Of a stretch of DNA of 15,362 nt, positions 6,749 through 15,038 are shown piece after piece. Origin of the DNA: Methanobacterium sp. (GTDB lineage: Archaea; Methanobacteriota; Methanobacteria; Methanobacteriales; Methanobacteriaceae); the NCBI GenBank assembly GCA_003158115.1, contig PMGM01000052.1:1-15362 (forward strand). Direction: 5' to 3'. The notes under the pieces were generated by a model. That model was not told where the DNA came from. It saw only the letters and a program-made list of their open reading frames with translations, and searched no databases. A program made the position numbers and the translations under genes. Positions within the stretch are counted from its first letter, which is position 1, and every line of letters starts with the position of its first letter.

Positions 6749-7894
6749 TTATCTAGTTATTACTTTGATAGGGCTTGGTTTTTTAACAACTTCACTCATT
6801 CTTACTGCTACTATATGTTTCAAACCCTTTTCCTTAGCCATGTCTATTAACCTTTGACTAATAACCCCATCAAACACAACAGCATAAGCACTGTTATCTA
6901 CACTTTTAAGTTCGTCATAGAGGTTTTCAACCTTAACTTCTTTCAAGATATTGAGTGCATCGTCTAATATTTCAGCGTTTCCAGATCCCTCTAGTTCTTT
7001 TAGAATTCCTTTTAAAACCGTGTTCTTATCTGGGCCTTTTGGTTCAACCTTCTCGACTTTGACACCTACATCATGATAAATCTGTTCAACAGGTATCTTG
7101 TCTCTTAATGCTACCATAACTTCATCTTTGGTTAAATCTTCAACTTCTTTTCCCCTAGGTGCTCTGGTAACATAATCAACTTCCCCTACTTGAAGTAACT
7201 CTTTTAATATGAGATCTCCACCCCTATCTCCATCAAGGAAAGCTGTTACTGTTTTGTGTTTTGTAAGTTCTGCAACTGTTTTAGGTACGCTAACACCTTC
7301 AACTGCTATTGAATTCTTCACACCGTATCTTAGAAGATTTAGAACATCTGCTCTGCCTTCAACTACCAGTATTGCATCGGACGATATGACATTAGGGCCT
7401 GCGGGGAGTCTTTCATCACCGTATTCGGCAATTTCATGTATTCTCATAGCTTCTTTGACTTCCTCTATCATTTTAAGGCTTTCTGGAGTTACTTCTTCCA
7501 TCATTCCTTTGTAAAGTTCTTTTGCCCTGTCTACTACTTTTCTTCTTTTAACTGCTCTGACATCTTCAACCTTTGATACTTGGATGTATGCCTCGCAGGG
7601 TCCTACCCTATTTATGGTTTCTAATGATGCTGCTAATATGGCTGTCTCAACTCTATCAAGACTTGATGGTATGACTATCTCACCTTTGGATCGTCCAGCT
7701 TTAGAATTAATATTAACTTTAATCCTGCCTATTCGGCCGGTTTTTTGTAATTCCCTTAAATCTAGATCGTTGCTTAAAAGTCCCTCTGTCTGTCCAAAAA
7801 TTGCCCCCACTACATCGGGTTTTTCAACAATACCGTTAGCATTAATCTGAGCGTGAATAAGATATTTAGTTGTACTAATCTCTTCTTTTCCCAT
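6749..7894 (-). CDS. dnaG: Archaeal DnaG (TOPRIM primase-like protein)
   Basis: Archaeal DnaG has been described both as a primase and as a component of the RNA exosome. The 381-residue product begins MGKEEISTTKYLIHAQ, the conserved archaeal DnaG start. It has the N-terminal archaeal-specific domain (1-170), then a TOPRIM domain with catalytic E179 in ILVVEGRADV and D221/D223 in FLDGDRGGD, and a C-terminal domain ending PSPIKVITR. ATG 7892-7894 is chosen because GGAGG (7902-7906) is seven bases upstream and because homologues start here. An in-frame extension to 7957 adds 21 residues with no binding site of its own, running through that GGAGG. It lies 62 bases after the UPF0292 stop and is probably cotranscribed with it. 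Confidence 0.95.
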   Translation of the reverse strand: MGKEEISTTKYLIHAQINANGIVEKPDVVGAIFGQTEGLLSNDLDLRELQKTGRIGRIKVNINSKAGRSKGEIVIPSSLDRVETAILAASLETINRVGPCEAYIQVSKVEDVRAVKRRKVVDRAKELYKGMMEEVTPESLKMIEEVKEAMRIHEIAEYGDERLPAGPNVISSDAILVVEGRADVLNLLRYGVKNSIAVEGVSVPKTVAELTKHKTVTAFLDGDRGGDLILKELLQVGEVDYVTRAPRGKEVEDLTKDEVMVALRDKIPVEQIYHDVGVKVEKVEPKGPDKNTVLKGILKELEGSGNAEILDDALNILKEVKVENLYDELKSVDNSAYAVVFDGVISQRLIDMAKEKGLKHIVAVRMSEVVKKPSPIKVITR

Positions 7895-7901
7895 TTTTGG
7901 G

Positions 7902-7906
7902 CCTCC
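7902..7906 (-). promoter_or_regulatory. Ribosome binding site that sets the dnaG start
   Basis: GGAGG on the minus strand, seven bases before ATG 7894. It argues against the longer reading frame starting at 7957. Confidence 0.8.
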
Positions 7907-7956
7907 CTCTTGTATTAGATACTTGTAATGATATAGGTATATCATGCCATTTGGCA

Positions 7957-8397
7957 TCAGTATCTGGAATAGAAATGCTGATGATAATAATTATCATTTA
8001 CATCAGTTGGGCATTCTTCGAGTTCTAATTGTTTCATGTGTCTTGGGAGGCTCTCAATATCCTTTATAAACTTTCTGGTTAAACCCATAATCTTACGTCT
8101 TATTTCAAGGTTGGGATAACAGCCCAAACTTTGTATATCTTCAGCAAGCCGTTTAGCAAGTGTTATACCTTTCTTATCAAAGTCGGTAAGTATAATAACT
8201 TTTGAGGATGATTCTACAGCAATTTCCGCTACTTCAAATAGTTTTAGGCCTGAACCTGAAACTTTTATGAAATTACCATTGATACCAAGTTTTATCAAAG
8301 CAATTTCGTCTTTTTTCCCCTCGATAAGTATGGGCATTCCTTGTTCTGCGCAGATCTTAAGTTCCTCTATAATACAAGACAATTTTTTAAAACTCAT
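7957..8397 (-). CDS. Small TOPRIM-domain protein, UPF0292 family
   Basis: The 146-residue protein is essentially a stand-alone TOPRIM domain. The acidic residues expected for metal-dependent phosphoryl transfer are E26 in MPILIEGKKDE and D72/D74 in VIILTDFDKKG, the same arrangement as in DnaG primases, topoisomerases and OLD nucleases. The C-terminal half (LEIRRKIMGLTRKFIKDIES) is helical and basic, followed by a histidine/tyrosine-rich tail (NYYHQHFYSRY). It directly precedes dnaG on the same strand, suggesting a nucleic-acid function alongside the DnaG protein, but its activity is not established to my knowledge. ATG 8395-8397 lacks a strong Shine-Dalgarno match, while a good TATA box lies about 60 bases upstream. 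Confidence 0.85.
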   Translation of the reverse strand: MSFKKLSCIIEELKICAEQGMPILIEGKKDEIALIKLGINGNFIKVSGSGLKLFEVAEIAVESSSKVIILTDFDKKGITLAKRLAEDIQSLGCYPNLEIRRKIMGLTRKFIKDIESLPRHMKQLELEECPTDVNDNYYHQHFYSRY

Positions 8398-8452
8398 TTG
8401 TAAGCCTTTTTTATGATGTTGAATAAGTATCTACAAAATATTATAATTAAAC

Positions 8453-8470
8453 TAATATATAAAATTGAAG
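8453..8470 (-). promoter_or_regulatory. TATA promoter of the UPF0292-dnaG unit
   Basis: On the minus strand CTTCAATTTTATATATTAG contains a near-consensus TATA box. The predicted start is near 8430, giving a leader of about 35 bases before ATG 8397. Confidence 0.6.
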
Positions 8471-8664
8471 TTATTTGGATAGTTATGATGGAATGCAGTT
8501 TCCTTAATTTTTGAAGGATATCAGTCCCATAAAACTATTGATAATAATAATTTTAGAATTTTAATTTTAAAAATTAAAAATGTTTTATATTAATCCAATA
8601 AAAGTTAATCAAAACTATTATTATAAATGGTAATGTATCAACTATGTAAAGTTTAAATATTTTA

Positions 8665-8685
8665 AAGAAAAGTTATATTTATAAT
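8665..8685 (+). promoter_or_regulatory. TATA promoter of the DUF211 gene
   Basis: AAAGAAAAGTTATATTTATA has an A-rich BRE-like segment followed by TATA. Transcription would start near 8702, about 40 bases before the GTG start at 8745. Confidence 0.55.
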
Positions 8686-8731
8686 ATATTTTAAATAGCA
8701 TAAAATTGTAATTGTAACTTTAAAAAAAATT

Positions 8732-8736
8732 GGAGG
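8732..8736 (+). promoter_or_regulatory. Ribosome binding site that sets the DUF211 start
   Basis: GGAGG lies eight bases before GTG 8745 but only two bases before ATG 8739, so the GTG is preferred. Confidence 0.7.
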
Positions 8737-8744
8737 ATATGAAC

Positions 8745-9035
8745 GTGGCAAAAGGCCTAATAAGGATAGTTTTAGATATATTAAAACCGCATGAACCTAT
8801 AATTCCTTCATTTGCTAAGTATTTAAGTGAATTAAACGGAGTTGACGGAGTCAACATAACACTCATGGAAATAGATAAAGAAACTGAAAATATCAAAGTT
8901 ACAATGCAAGGTGACGATTTGGACTTTGATGAAATTACCAAGGCAATAGAAGAATATGGTGGATCAATACACAGTGTTGATGAGGTAGTTGCTGGAAAAC
9001 AACTTATTGAAGAAGTTACAACACCACAGGACTGA
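8745..9035 (+). CDS. DUF211 family protein
   Basis: DUF211 proteins are small (about 95 residues) archaeal ferredoxin-like-fold proteins of unknown function; a Methanothermobacter member has a solved structure. The product begins (V/M)AKGLIRIVLDILKPHEP, then has LSELNGVDGVNITLMEIDKE and ends GGSIHSVDEVVAGK...EVTTPQD, all hallmark segments of the family. GTG 8745 is chosen over ATG 8739 and TTG 8730 from the spacing of the GGAGG site and because homologues start at this residue, giving 96 residues. The stop is only five bases before the start of the RraA-like gene, so the two are surely cotranscribed. Its ACT/ferredoxin-like look suggests small-ligand binding, which is inference. Confidence 0.92.
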   Translation: MAKGLIRIVLDILKPHEPIIPSFAKYLSELNGVDGVNITLMEIDKETENIKVTMQGDDLDFDEITKAIEEYGGSIHSVDEVVAGKQLIEEVTTPQD

Positions 9036-9040
9036 ATTTT

Positions 9041-9727
9041 ATGAATAATAAAGGAGAAGTTAAGAGGGAGAAACTTTCTCCAGCTACTTTTTTAAAACAA
9101 TTTTCTCAAGGACCAAAAAAACAAAGGAATTTAAGTTTAGGAATCACAACTTCACAACTTTCTGATGCTTTGAGGAAAGTTACAGGACAAAACGGTGTCC
9201 TTGTGGGAACAAAGCCTGTTAAAAATAGTTTTAGAATTTTAGGAAATGCCACAACTGTAAAAACCTCGGCTAATGATTGGGGAACGGTCATCAATGGAAT
9301 ATATGAATCAAACAAAGGTGATGTTCTTGTTATTAGTTGTGATAGAGATGATCCTGCAGTTTGGGGAGAAATGGCATCTACCGCTGCAAAAAAACAGGGC
9401 ATTTTAGGTACTGTTATTTATGGGGCTTGTAGAGATATTGCAAGCATTAATGAATTGGATTATCCGGTTTTTTCAAGAGCAATAGTTCCAAATGCAGGAA
9501 ATCCTGTTGGAGAAGGAGAGGTTAACATTCCTGTGATCTGCGGTCGTACCACCGTAAAACCTGGTGATTTAATAATGGGAGATGAATGTGGAGTTGTCAG
9601 TATCCCTGTTGATGCTGTTGATACTGTTTTAAAAGAAGCATATAAAATATTAGATAATGAAAACAGTATAGCAAGTCAATTGAACGATGGTAAATCATTT
9701 TTAAATATATTAAAGATTAATAAATAA
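9041..9727 (+). CDS. RraA-like family protein (aldolase/decarboxylase superfamily)
   Basis: The 228-residue product has the RraA/HMG-aldolase fold pattern: TTSQLSDALRK near 37, a glycine-rich WGEMASTAAKKQGILGTV segment (108-125), then GACRD (128-132) whose R131 and D132 match the substrate- and Mg-binding residues of class II HMG/CHA aldolases. The family-typical PGDLIMGDECGVVSIP sits near 174-189. In bacteria RraA inhibits RNase E; in archaea related domains may be fused to hexulose-phosphate synthase, but here the domain is alone with a short basic N-terminal extension (about 1-30). The substrate cannot be told from sequence. It follows the DUF211 gene by five bases without a clear binding site of its own, suggesting translational coupling. 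Confidence 0.85.
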   Translation: MNNKGEVKREKLSPATFLKQFSQGPKKQRNLSLGITTSQLSDALRKVTGQNGVLVGTKPVKNSFRILGNATTVKTSANDWGTVINGIYESNKGDVLVISCDRDDPAVWGEMASTAAKKQGILGTVIYGACRDIASINELDYPVFSRAIVPNAGNPVGEGEVNIPVICGRTTVKPGDLIMGDECGVVSIPVDAVDTVLKEAYKILDNENSIASQLNDGKSFLNILKINK

Positions 9728-9750
9728 AAATCATAAATTTTTTATTTATT
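9719..9750 (+). terminator. A/T stem-loop after the RraA-like gene
   Basis: AATAAATAAAAA (9719-9730) pairs perfectly with TTTTTATTTATT (9739-9750) around an 8-base loop. It overlaps the stop codon region and is T-rich, as expected for an archaeal terminator. Its A/T-only stem is weak. Confidence 0.45.
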
Positions 9751-9829
9751 ATAATTGTAATTTCGTTCAACTCTTTTTAGTGCGATAGGATAGATAAGTT
9801 GATATGTTACTCAAACTATATTTTTTAAG

Positions 9830-10888
9830 ATGCAGACCACCTCTGATTTAATTCGCGAGCATAAGTGGAAAATAATATTCACACTAATAATAGGTGGATT
9901 TATAATATTTGCAATATCCATTGCTGTGGGATTGCAAGATATACTAAATGTTTTGAAGAGATCTGATCCCGAAATAATCATAGTTGCTTTACTTTTAGAG
10001 ATAATTATAATTGGGATGTGGACCAAGCGTTGGTCTCTCATTTTAGATGTTATTGACAAATCGCCAGGATTTAGTACTCTTTTTGTCATGATGTTTACTA
10101 GTTTGTTTGGTAATAACTTAACTCCAGGAGCTGCAGGTGGAGAACCAATGCGGGCATACCTGTTAAGTAAATTTGAGGGTATTTCGTTTGATCTGGCGTT
10201 TGTATCTGCTAGCGCAGACAGGGTATTTGAATTTTTTCCGTTTGTACTCGTATCGGGCTTTGCAGTTTACATGATATCTACTTGGCATCTTCCGTTTTTA
10301 GATACTATTCTCATAAGTTTACTCATTATAATAATCATGGGGTTTTTTGGAATTTTGATATATGTAGGTGTGAAGAGGGATATAGCCGAAAGATTATTGT
10401 TATCACTGGCTAGATCGTTATTGCCAGTTTTTGTAAGGATAACTAAAAAAGAGATTACCTTACATTATGTTACCAAACAAATTTCGTTTTATGTTGGAAG
10501 GTTTTCAACTGGTTTTGCAACTGTTCTTCAGGATAAACAAATGTTTACATTAGGTCTTTCTATTTCTTTCATGATGTGGGGTACTGATATGTTTAGAATG
10601 TATCTATGTTTTGTTGCAGTTGGATCGTTCCCGCCACTTGTACCAATGATAATCATTTACACCATTGGTATTTTGATAACAATACTTCCAACAATCCCTG
10701 GTGCTTTAGGACTTCGTGAAGCTACCATGGTTGGTCTTTTTTTAGTTGTAGGAGTTCCAGCAGACATTGTACTTGCCGCTAGCCTCATTGATCGACTTAT
10801 AAGTTATTTAATGCCTACCATAGTTGGTGCGATCACAACAGTTTACTATGGGAAGCTCTTGAACAAAATGGAAGCAAACTCTTCCTAA
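9830..10888 (+). CDS. UPF0104 / flippase-like integral membrane protein (LPG synthase TM-domain family)
   Basis: The 352-residue protein is mostly hydrophobic, with about eight predicted membrane segments starting at residues 13-33 (WKIIFTLIIGGFIIFAISIA). It has the conserved motifs of the UPF0104 / lysylphosphatidylglycerol-synthase membrane-domain family: FGNNLTPGAAGGEPMRAYLL (about 93-112) and PTIPGALGLREATMVGLF (about 286-303). Members flip lipids or lipid-linked intermediates; the bacterial aminoacyl transferase domain is absent, so lipid aminoacylation is not expected. The ATG at 9830 lacks a convincing Shine-Dalgarno sequence, so the exact start is open. It is monocistronic as far as spacing shows (about 100 bases after the RraA-like gene, 134 before gar1). 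The natural substrate is unknown. Confidence 0.87.
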   Translation: MQTTSDLIREHKWKIIFTLIIGGFIIFAISIAVGLQDILNVLKRSDPEIIIVALLLEIIIIGMWTKRWSLILDVIDKSPGFSTLFVMMFTSLFGNNLTPGAAGGEPMRAYLLSKFEGISFDLAFVSASADRVFEFFPFVLVSGFAVYMISTWHLPFLDTILISLLIIIIMGFFGILIYVGVKRDIAERLLLSLARSLLPVFVRITKKEITLHYVTKQISFYVGRFSTGFATVLQDKQMFTLGLSISFMMWGTDMFRMYLCFVAVGSFPPLVPMIIIYTIGILITILPTIPGALGLREATMVGLFLVVGVPADIVLAASLIDRLISYLMPTIVGAITTVYYGKLLNKMEANSS

Positions 10889-10954
10889 TGTGTTTAAAGC
10901 TATTATAAATGACATGTAATAAAATATACCTCGAAATAATGCTTTTAAAACTAT

Positions 10955-10970
10955 CGAAAAGTTTTTATAT
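10955..10970 (+). promoter_or_regulatory. Strong BRE/TATA promoter of gar1-tfb
   Basis: CGAAAAGTTTTTATAT is close to the archaeal consensus (BRE CGAAA followed by TTTATATA). Transcription should start near 10991, giving a leader of about 30 bases before ATG 11023. Confidence 0.75.
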
Positions 10971-11022
10971 TAGTAATGGCGACAGTAATTATTATATAAA
11001 ACTTTCGGTTGAGGGCTAAGTA

Positions 11023-11298
11023 ATGAAACAACTAGGTAAAGTATCGCACATTTCGAATAGAAGTAGAGTCATATTGAAATCAGATCAAACCCCTGGTTTT
11101 GGACTACCTGTTTTTACAAATGACAATAAAAAGTTTGGCACAGTTTACGATGTATTCGGTCCCACAAAAGGTCAATATATCTCGGTAAAAGTTTTTGGAA
11201 AATTTTCTAAAGATCTCGAAAACCGAATTGGAGAAACCCTTTTCATTCCCTCAAAAAAAATTGAAAAACGGGGGCGAAGGAAACGACAGAACAAGTGA
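11023..11298 (+). CDS. gar1: H/ACA ribonucleoprotein subunit Gar1
   Basis: Gar1 is a core protein of archaeal box H/ACA particles that pseudouridylate rRNA, binding Cbf5 and aiding substrate turnover. The 91-residue product has the compact RNA-binding beta-barrel of the family: [19 protein letters not shown], then [20 protein letters not shown] and a basic C-terminal tail ([13 protein letters not shown]) typical of archaeal Gar1. The start ATG has a GAGGG stretch nine bases upstream. Its stop (TGA, 11296-11298) overlaps the GTG start of tfb in GTGA, so the two are cotranscribed and translationally coupled. A gar1-tfb pairing is, as I recall, common in euryarchaea. Confidence 0.93.
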   Translation: MKQLGKVSHISNRSRVILKSDQTPGFGLPVFTNDNKKFGTVYDVFGPTKGQYISVKVFGKFSKDLENRIGETLFIPSKKIEKRGRRKRQNK

Positions 11299-12290
11299 AA
11301 CACGAAGAAATTGACATTAATAGTGCTGAAACTGATGTTTCGGAAAAGGAACAGATGAAACAGGATGTTTCAGAAATCGAAGAGGTTGAAACTAAATGTC
11401 CAGAATGTGGTTCTGAAAAGCTCATAAATGATCACGAGCGGGGAGAAATAGTTTGTGGTGATTGTGGTCTTGTAATAGACGATAGTATCATGGATATGGG
11501 TCCAGAGTGGAGGGCTTTTGATCACGAACAGCGTGACAAAAGAACTAGGGTTGGTGCACCAATAACATACACTATACATGATAAGGGACTTTCTACAATG
11601 ATCGATTGGAGAAATAAAGATATTTACGGTCGTGACATACCTGCTAGAAACCGTGCACAATGGTACAGGCTTAGAAAGTGGCAGAGAAAAATTAGGATAT
11701 CCGGTGCAACAGAAAGAAATCTTGCATTTGCATTAAGCGAACTTGACAGGGACTCCTCAAGACTTGGACTCCCTAGAAGCGTGAGAGAAGCTGCATCAGT
11801 TGTATACCGAAATGCTGTTGAAAACAAACTCATCAGAGGAAGAAGTATCGAAGGAGTAGTTGCAGCATCACTATACGCAGCATGTCGCAGATGTAACGTA
11901 CCAAGAACCCTTGATGAAATTGCTGAAGTATCTAGAGTAAGTAAAAAAGAAGTTGGAAGAACTTATAGATTCCTTACTAGGGAATTAAATATTAAACTAC
12001 CTCCAACATCACCAGTAGACTATGTTCCAAGATTTGCGAGCGAACTAAACTTATCCGGTGAGGTTCAGTCCAAAGCTATTGAAATTATTGAAAAAGCAAT
12101 GGAAAAAGGACTTACATCCGGACGAGGCCCTACCGGTGTTGCAGCAGCTGCTCTCTACATTGCTTCTGTACTTCTTGGTGAAAGAAAAACTCAGCGAGAT
12201 GTAGCTGATATAGCCGGTGTTACTGAAGTAACTATACGTAATAGGTATAAAGAACTTACTGAACAGCTGGATATGGGTGTAACTTTATAG
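11295..12290 (+). CDS. tfb: Transcription initiation factor B (TFB)
   Basis: TFB binds the TBP-TATA complex and BRE and recruits RNA polymerase. The protein has an N-terminal zinc ribbon with C35, C38, C54 and C57 (CPECG ... CGDCG), and the B-reader/B-finger region (about 65-115, [20 protein letters not shown]). Two cyclin folds follow: the first about 125-220 ([20 protein letters not shown]), the second about 225-325, ending in a helix-turn-helix ([20 protein letters not shown]) that contacts the BRE. The GTG start at 11295 overlaps the gar1 stop and gives 331 residues. An internal ATG at residue 21 with AGGA just upstream would give 311, closer to the usual length, so either is possible. 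All key residues are present. Confidence 0.95.
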   Translation: MKHEEIDINSAETDVSEKEQMKQDVSEIEEVETKCPECGSEKLINDHERGEIVCGDCGLVIDDSIMDMGPEWRAFDHEQRDKRTRVGAPITYTIHDKGLSTMIDWRNKDIYGRDIPARNRAQWYRLRKWQRKIRISGATERNLAFALSELDRDSSRLGLPRSVREAASVVYRNAVENKLIRGRSIEGVVAASLYAACRRCNVPRTLDEIAEVSRVSKKEVGRTYRFLTRELNIKLPPTSPVDYVPRFASELNLSGEVQSKAIEIIEKAMEKGLTSGRGPTGVAAAALYIASVLLGERKTQRDVADIAGVTEVTIRNRYKELTEQLDMGVTL

Positions 12291-12421
12291 TTTTAACCCA
12301 GAAAATATTATTTTTTTTTAAATTTTGTATATTATTTTTTTTATTTTCCGGATTTTGATAAAAATTAAAAAAGAATTTATATATATTTAAAGAATTCATT
12401 CTAACAATATTCTTATACAAA
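12291..12421. terminator. Convergent A/T-rich terminator region between tfb and the DUF2116 gene
   Basis: The plus strand has T-runs at about 12310-12320 and 12334-12342 right after tfb. The minus strand has T-runs opposite the A-rich 12360-12375 for the gene ending at 12422. This fits oligo-T dependent archaeal termination in both directions. No strong hairpin is visible. Confidence 0.5.
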
Positions 12422-12622
12422 TTAGAATCCAATCTTACTTCTGAATGTTAAGAGAAGGAATAAAACTATGAACACTCCAAATGCAACATAAAGCATTTTT
12501 CTAGTTTTTTCAATTTTCTTTTGATTTTCTAAATATAATTGCTCACAATTAGGAGAGCAAAATTTCTCAGATAAGGGTATTGGTTTTTGGCATATTGGAC
12601 AGTGTTTGTGTTGATCAGTCAT
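12422..12622 (-). CDS. DUF2116-type zinc-ribbon membrane protein, 66 residues
   Basis: A tiny protein with an N-terminal zinc ribbon: C8, C11, C22 and C26 in [20 protein letters not shown], the pattern of DUF2116. A charged helix follows (about 27-42, [11 protein letters not shown]), then one membrane segment (about 43-60, [18 protein letters not shown]) and a short positively charged end. The ATG at 12622 has GAGGT eight bases upstream. It lies 56 bases after pyrH on the same strand and is probably cotranscribed. The function is unknown; the layout (soluble zinc ribbon anchored to the membrane) could serve protein binding. Confidence 0.88.
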   Translation of the reverse strand: MTDQHKHCPICQKPIPLSEKFCSPNCEQLYLENQKKIEKTRKMLYVAFGVFIVLFLLLTFRSKIGF

Positions 12623-12678
12623 TTTTTTTAACCTCTTATTTATTTAAATTTGATTATATTCGATTTATAAGATTAATC

Positions 12679-13353
12679 CTATTCTTGCAGTATGATGGTA
12701 CCTATTTTTCCCGTGATTGCAGTCTTTATATTATTAGGATCTCCACCATTTAATATGACAGTTTTTATACCCGATCTCTTAATTATCTGTATAGCAGTCA
12801 TATCAAAAAATTCGTAGGTTCCTGCTTTAATATCTTTGGTTGACATAAGTTCCATCATCTTTGACGGTTTAACCTCTGTAAACATCTTAGCATCAGGATA
12901 TTTGTTAGGATCTTTGTTGTAAAGACCATCTACAGATGTCGCATTTATAAGAAGTTCTGCACCAACAAACTCTGCAAGAATACTTCCAACTGCATCGGTA
13001 CTGTGTGCAGGTTCTGTTCCTCCCATAACAACGATTCTGTTTGAACTTGCAAATTGCATCGCTTCTCTAAAATTATGTGGAACAACAGGATATGCGTAGT
13101 CTCCAAGAGCAGCAATTAATAACTTTGCATTGAGTCTTGTAACTTCAATACCTATGTCATCACACATAGCTTCAGACACTCCAAGACTTCTAGCTATTCC
13201 TATATAATCACGAGCAGTTGTACCGCCACCTACAACAACAAATATTTCATTTTCTTCGTTTATATTCCTTAAAACTTCTGCATAGTCCCTGAATTTTTTA
13301 TAATCATGATCCTTTATTATTATTGAACCGCCAATTGTAATAACTATCTTCAT
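12679..13353 (-). CDS. pyrH: UMP kinase, archaeal type
   Basis: Phosphorylates UMP to UDP with ATP in pyrimidine nucleotide synthesis. The 224-residue product has the amino acid kinase fold: [10 protein letters not shown] at the N-terminus, the glycine-rich [13 protein letters not shown] (40-52), the UMP-binding [14 protein letters not shown] (111-124) and the nucleotide-binding [19 protein letters not shown] (137-155). Length and motifs match archaeal and not bacterial PyrH. GGAG lies seven bases before ATG 13353. It is divergent from prf1, and followed by the small DUF2116 gene. A TATA-like box at about 13381-13393 on the minus strand may drive it. Confidence 0.95.
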   Translation of the reverse strand: MKIVITIGGSIIIKDHDYKKFRDYAEVLRNINEENEIFVVVGGGTTARDYIGIARSLGVSEAMCDDIGIEVTRLNAKLLIAALGDYAYPVVPHNFREAMQFASSNRIVVMGGTEPAHSTDAVGSILAEFVGAELLINATSVDGLYNKDPNKYPDAKMFTEVKPSKMMELMSTKDIKAGTYEFFDMTAIQIIKRSGIKTVILNGGDPNNIKTAITGKIGTIILQE

Positions 13354-13380
13354 CTCATCACTCCAAGATTACTTAAATTA

Positions 13381-13393
13381 TAATATAATAAAT
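13381..13393 (-). promoter_or_regulatory. Possible TATA region of pyrH
   Basis: On the minus strand TATTTATTATATTA lies about 30-40 bases before the pyrH ATG, giving a leader of about 10-15 bases. The surrounding region is A/T-rich, so the exact box is uncertain. Confidence 0.4.
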
Positions 13394-13479
13394 AGTTTAG
13401 GAGATATAATATAAGTAGGTTGAAGTAGTTTGTAGTTTAATATTAAAATTCTACAAAATTCTATTTTAAATGATAATCT

Positions 13480-13492
13480 AATATTTATAAAA
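13480..13492 (+). promoter_or_regulatory. TATA box of prf1
   Basis: AATATTTATAAAA lies about 45 bases before the GTG start. Transcription would begin near 13510, just before the GGAGTGA binding site at 13519-13525. Confidence 0.55.
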
Positions 13493-13532
13493 TTGAGATT
13501 ATATATCCCATAACTTAAGGAGTGACTTAAAA

Positions 13533-14762
13533 GTGAGTGAAGTATCATCAAAAGAACTGTACGAAGTAAAAAGAACCCTTAAAGAGTTAGCAAATAAAAA
13601 AGGGAGAGGTACAGAGTTAGTTACAGTTTATATACCACCCGACCGTCAGATTAGTGATGTTGTTAAACATATGCGTGAAGAACTTAGCCAGAGTGCTAAT
13701 ATTAAGAGTAAACAAACAAAGAAAAATGTTCAATCTGCAATTGAAGTAATAATGCAACGAATGAAACTCTTTCCTAAAGCTCCAGAAAAGGGTCTGGTAT
13801 TATTTGTTGGTATGATACCAAAGGGAGGACCCGGCACAGAGAAAATGGAAACATATATGTTTGAACCGCCTGAACCTTTTCAGACTTATATATATCATTG
13901 TGATTCCACATTTTTCTTGAAACCTCTTCAAGAGATCATTGAGGATAAAGATGTTTATGGACTTGCTGTTATCGATCGTAAGGAAGCAACCATCGCTATA
14001 CTCAGAGGTAAAAGAATTGATATAATTAAAAATTTGACCAGTGGTGTACCGGGTAAACATAAAGCAGGAGGACAATCACAGCGAAGATTTGATCGTCTTA
14101 TAGATCTTGCTGCACACGAATTTCTGAAAAGAATTGGAAACCATATGAATGAAGCTTTTTTAGATGTTCCGGAACTTAAAGGTGTTATTATTGGAGGTCC
14201 TGGTCATACTAAAGATGAATTTGTTGAAGGGGATTATTTACACCATGAAATAAAAAATAAAATAATAACAACAGTTGACACATCTTACACTGGAGAATTT
14301 GGTATAAGGGAAGTTATGGAAAAGTCAATGGATGTGCTCACAGAGATTGATGTTGTAAGGGAGAAAAAATTGGTTCAGAAGTTTTTAGTTGAATTAATCA
14401 ATGAACATGGGTTAGCTTCATATGGTGAGGCCGAAGTTAGACGTAATCTCGAGTTAGGTGCTGTTGAAACACTTTTATTATCAGAAGACCTTAAATCAAA
14501 GAGAATTAAATACAAGTGCCAATCATGTGGTAAAACAGTGCAAAAAACTATCAAAAACGAGAATGAAGTTAAAGATAAAACATGCCCAGATTGTAATGAA
14601 AAGATGAAGGTTGATGAGGCTGAAGATATCATTGATGATTTAGTTGATCTTGCAGAGGAAATAGGATCAGACGTAGAGCTAATATCCACAGAAACTGAAG
14701 AAGGAACGCAATTATTAAAGGCTTTTGGTGGTATTGGAGCAATATTAAGATATAGACCATAA
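13533..14762 (+). CDS. prf1: Peptide chain release factor 1 (aRF1)
   Basis: Recognises all three stop codons and triggers peptide release on archaeal ribosomes. All functional motifs are intact: NIKS (56-59) and YHCDSTF (121-127, the YxCxxxF motif) in the stop-codon-reading domain, and GGQ (179-181) in [13 protein letters not shown], which acts in the peptidyl transferase centre. The C-terminal domain carries four cysteines, C329/C332 and C351/C354, in a zinc-ribbon minidomain. The 409 residues match the family length. The start is GTG 13533 with GGAGTGA seven bases upstream. It is monocistronic, divergent from pyrH and convergent with the gfcR-like gene. The plus strand after the stop has T-runs (14764-14803) suited to termination. 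Confidence 0.96.
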   Translation: MSEVSSKELYEVKRTLKELANKKGRGTELVTVYIPPDRQISDVVKHMREELSQSANIKSKQTKKNVQSAIEVIMQRMKLFPKAPEKGLVLFVGMIPKGGPGTEKMETYMFEPPEPFQTYIYHCDSTFFLKPLQEIIEDKDVYGLAVIDRKEATIAILRGKRIDIIKNLTSGVPGKHKAGGQSQRRFDRLIDLAAHEFLKRIGNHMNEAFLDVPELKGVIIGGPGHTKDEFVEGDYLHHEIKNKIITTVDTSYTGEFGIREVMEKSMDVLTEIDVVREKKLVQKFLVELINEHGLASYGEAEVRRNLELGAVETLLLSEDLKSKRIKYKCQSCGKTVQKTIKNENEVKDKTCPDCNEKMKVDEAEDIIDDLVDLAEEIGSDVELISTETEEGTQLLKAFGGIGAILRYRP

Positions 14763-14803
14763 TCCTTTTTTAATTTCTATTTAATTTTTGATATCTTTTT
14801 TTA
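14763..14803 (+). terminator. Oligo-T terminator region after prf1
   Basis: Several T-runs (CCTTTTTTAA, CTTTTTTTAAG) follow the stop codon directly. This is the usual form of archaeal intrinsic termination; there is no clear stem-loop. The remaining A/T-rich stretch to 15018 shows no gene. Confidence 0.5.
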
Positions 14804-15018
14804 AGAAATTTCTTCTTTTCATTTTAAAATAAATAAAATATTACAAGATTAAGAATGGGATATTTAACCCATTTTACATTTTTGAAACTTAACATTCAAA
14901 CAACAACAATTTGATCACGAGCGATTTATAAATAAATATTTCAAAAGATTACAAAGAATTGAAAATACAAATCAAAATATTAAAAAAGAATTATAATAAG
15001 AATAAATCTTGATACAAC

Positions 15019-15038
15019 TTAGGATCAAATTATCCTAA
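15019..15038 (-). terminator. Stem-loop overlapping the stop codon of the gfcR-like gene
   Basis: TTAGGAT (15019-15025) and ATCCTAA (15032-15038) form perfect 7-base arms around a 6-base loop, with the stop codon at 15030-15032 inside. No strong T-tract follows immediately, so it may be a 3'-end structure and not a full terminator. Confidence 0.4.

Larger units (their letters stand above)
8398..8744. other. Divergent intergenic region between UPF0292-dnaG and DUF211
   Basis: About 350 A/T-rich bases without a coding frame separate the divergent genes. They hold one promoter for each direction (see the two promoter entries). The centre (about 8500-8640) shows only A/T runs and short weak repeats. 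Confidence 0.6.

Noticed and set aside
7944..7957. ATGCCA/TGGCAT palindrome between UPF0292 and dnaG as a terminator
   Set aside because: Six-base arms with a two-base centre and no T-tract; spacing favours cotranscription instead.
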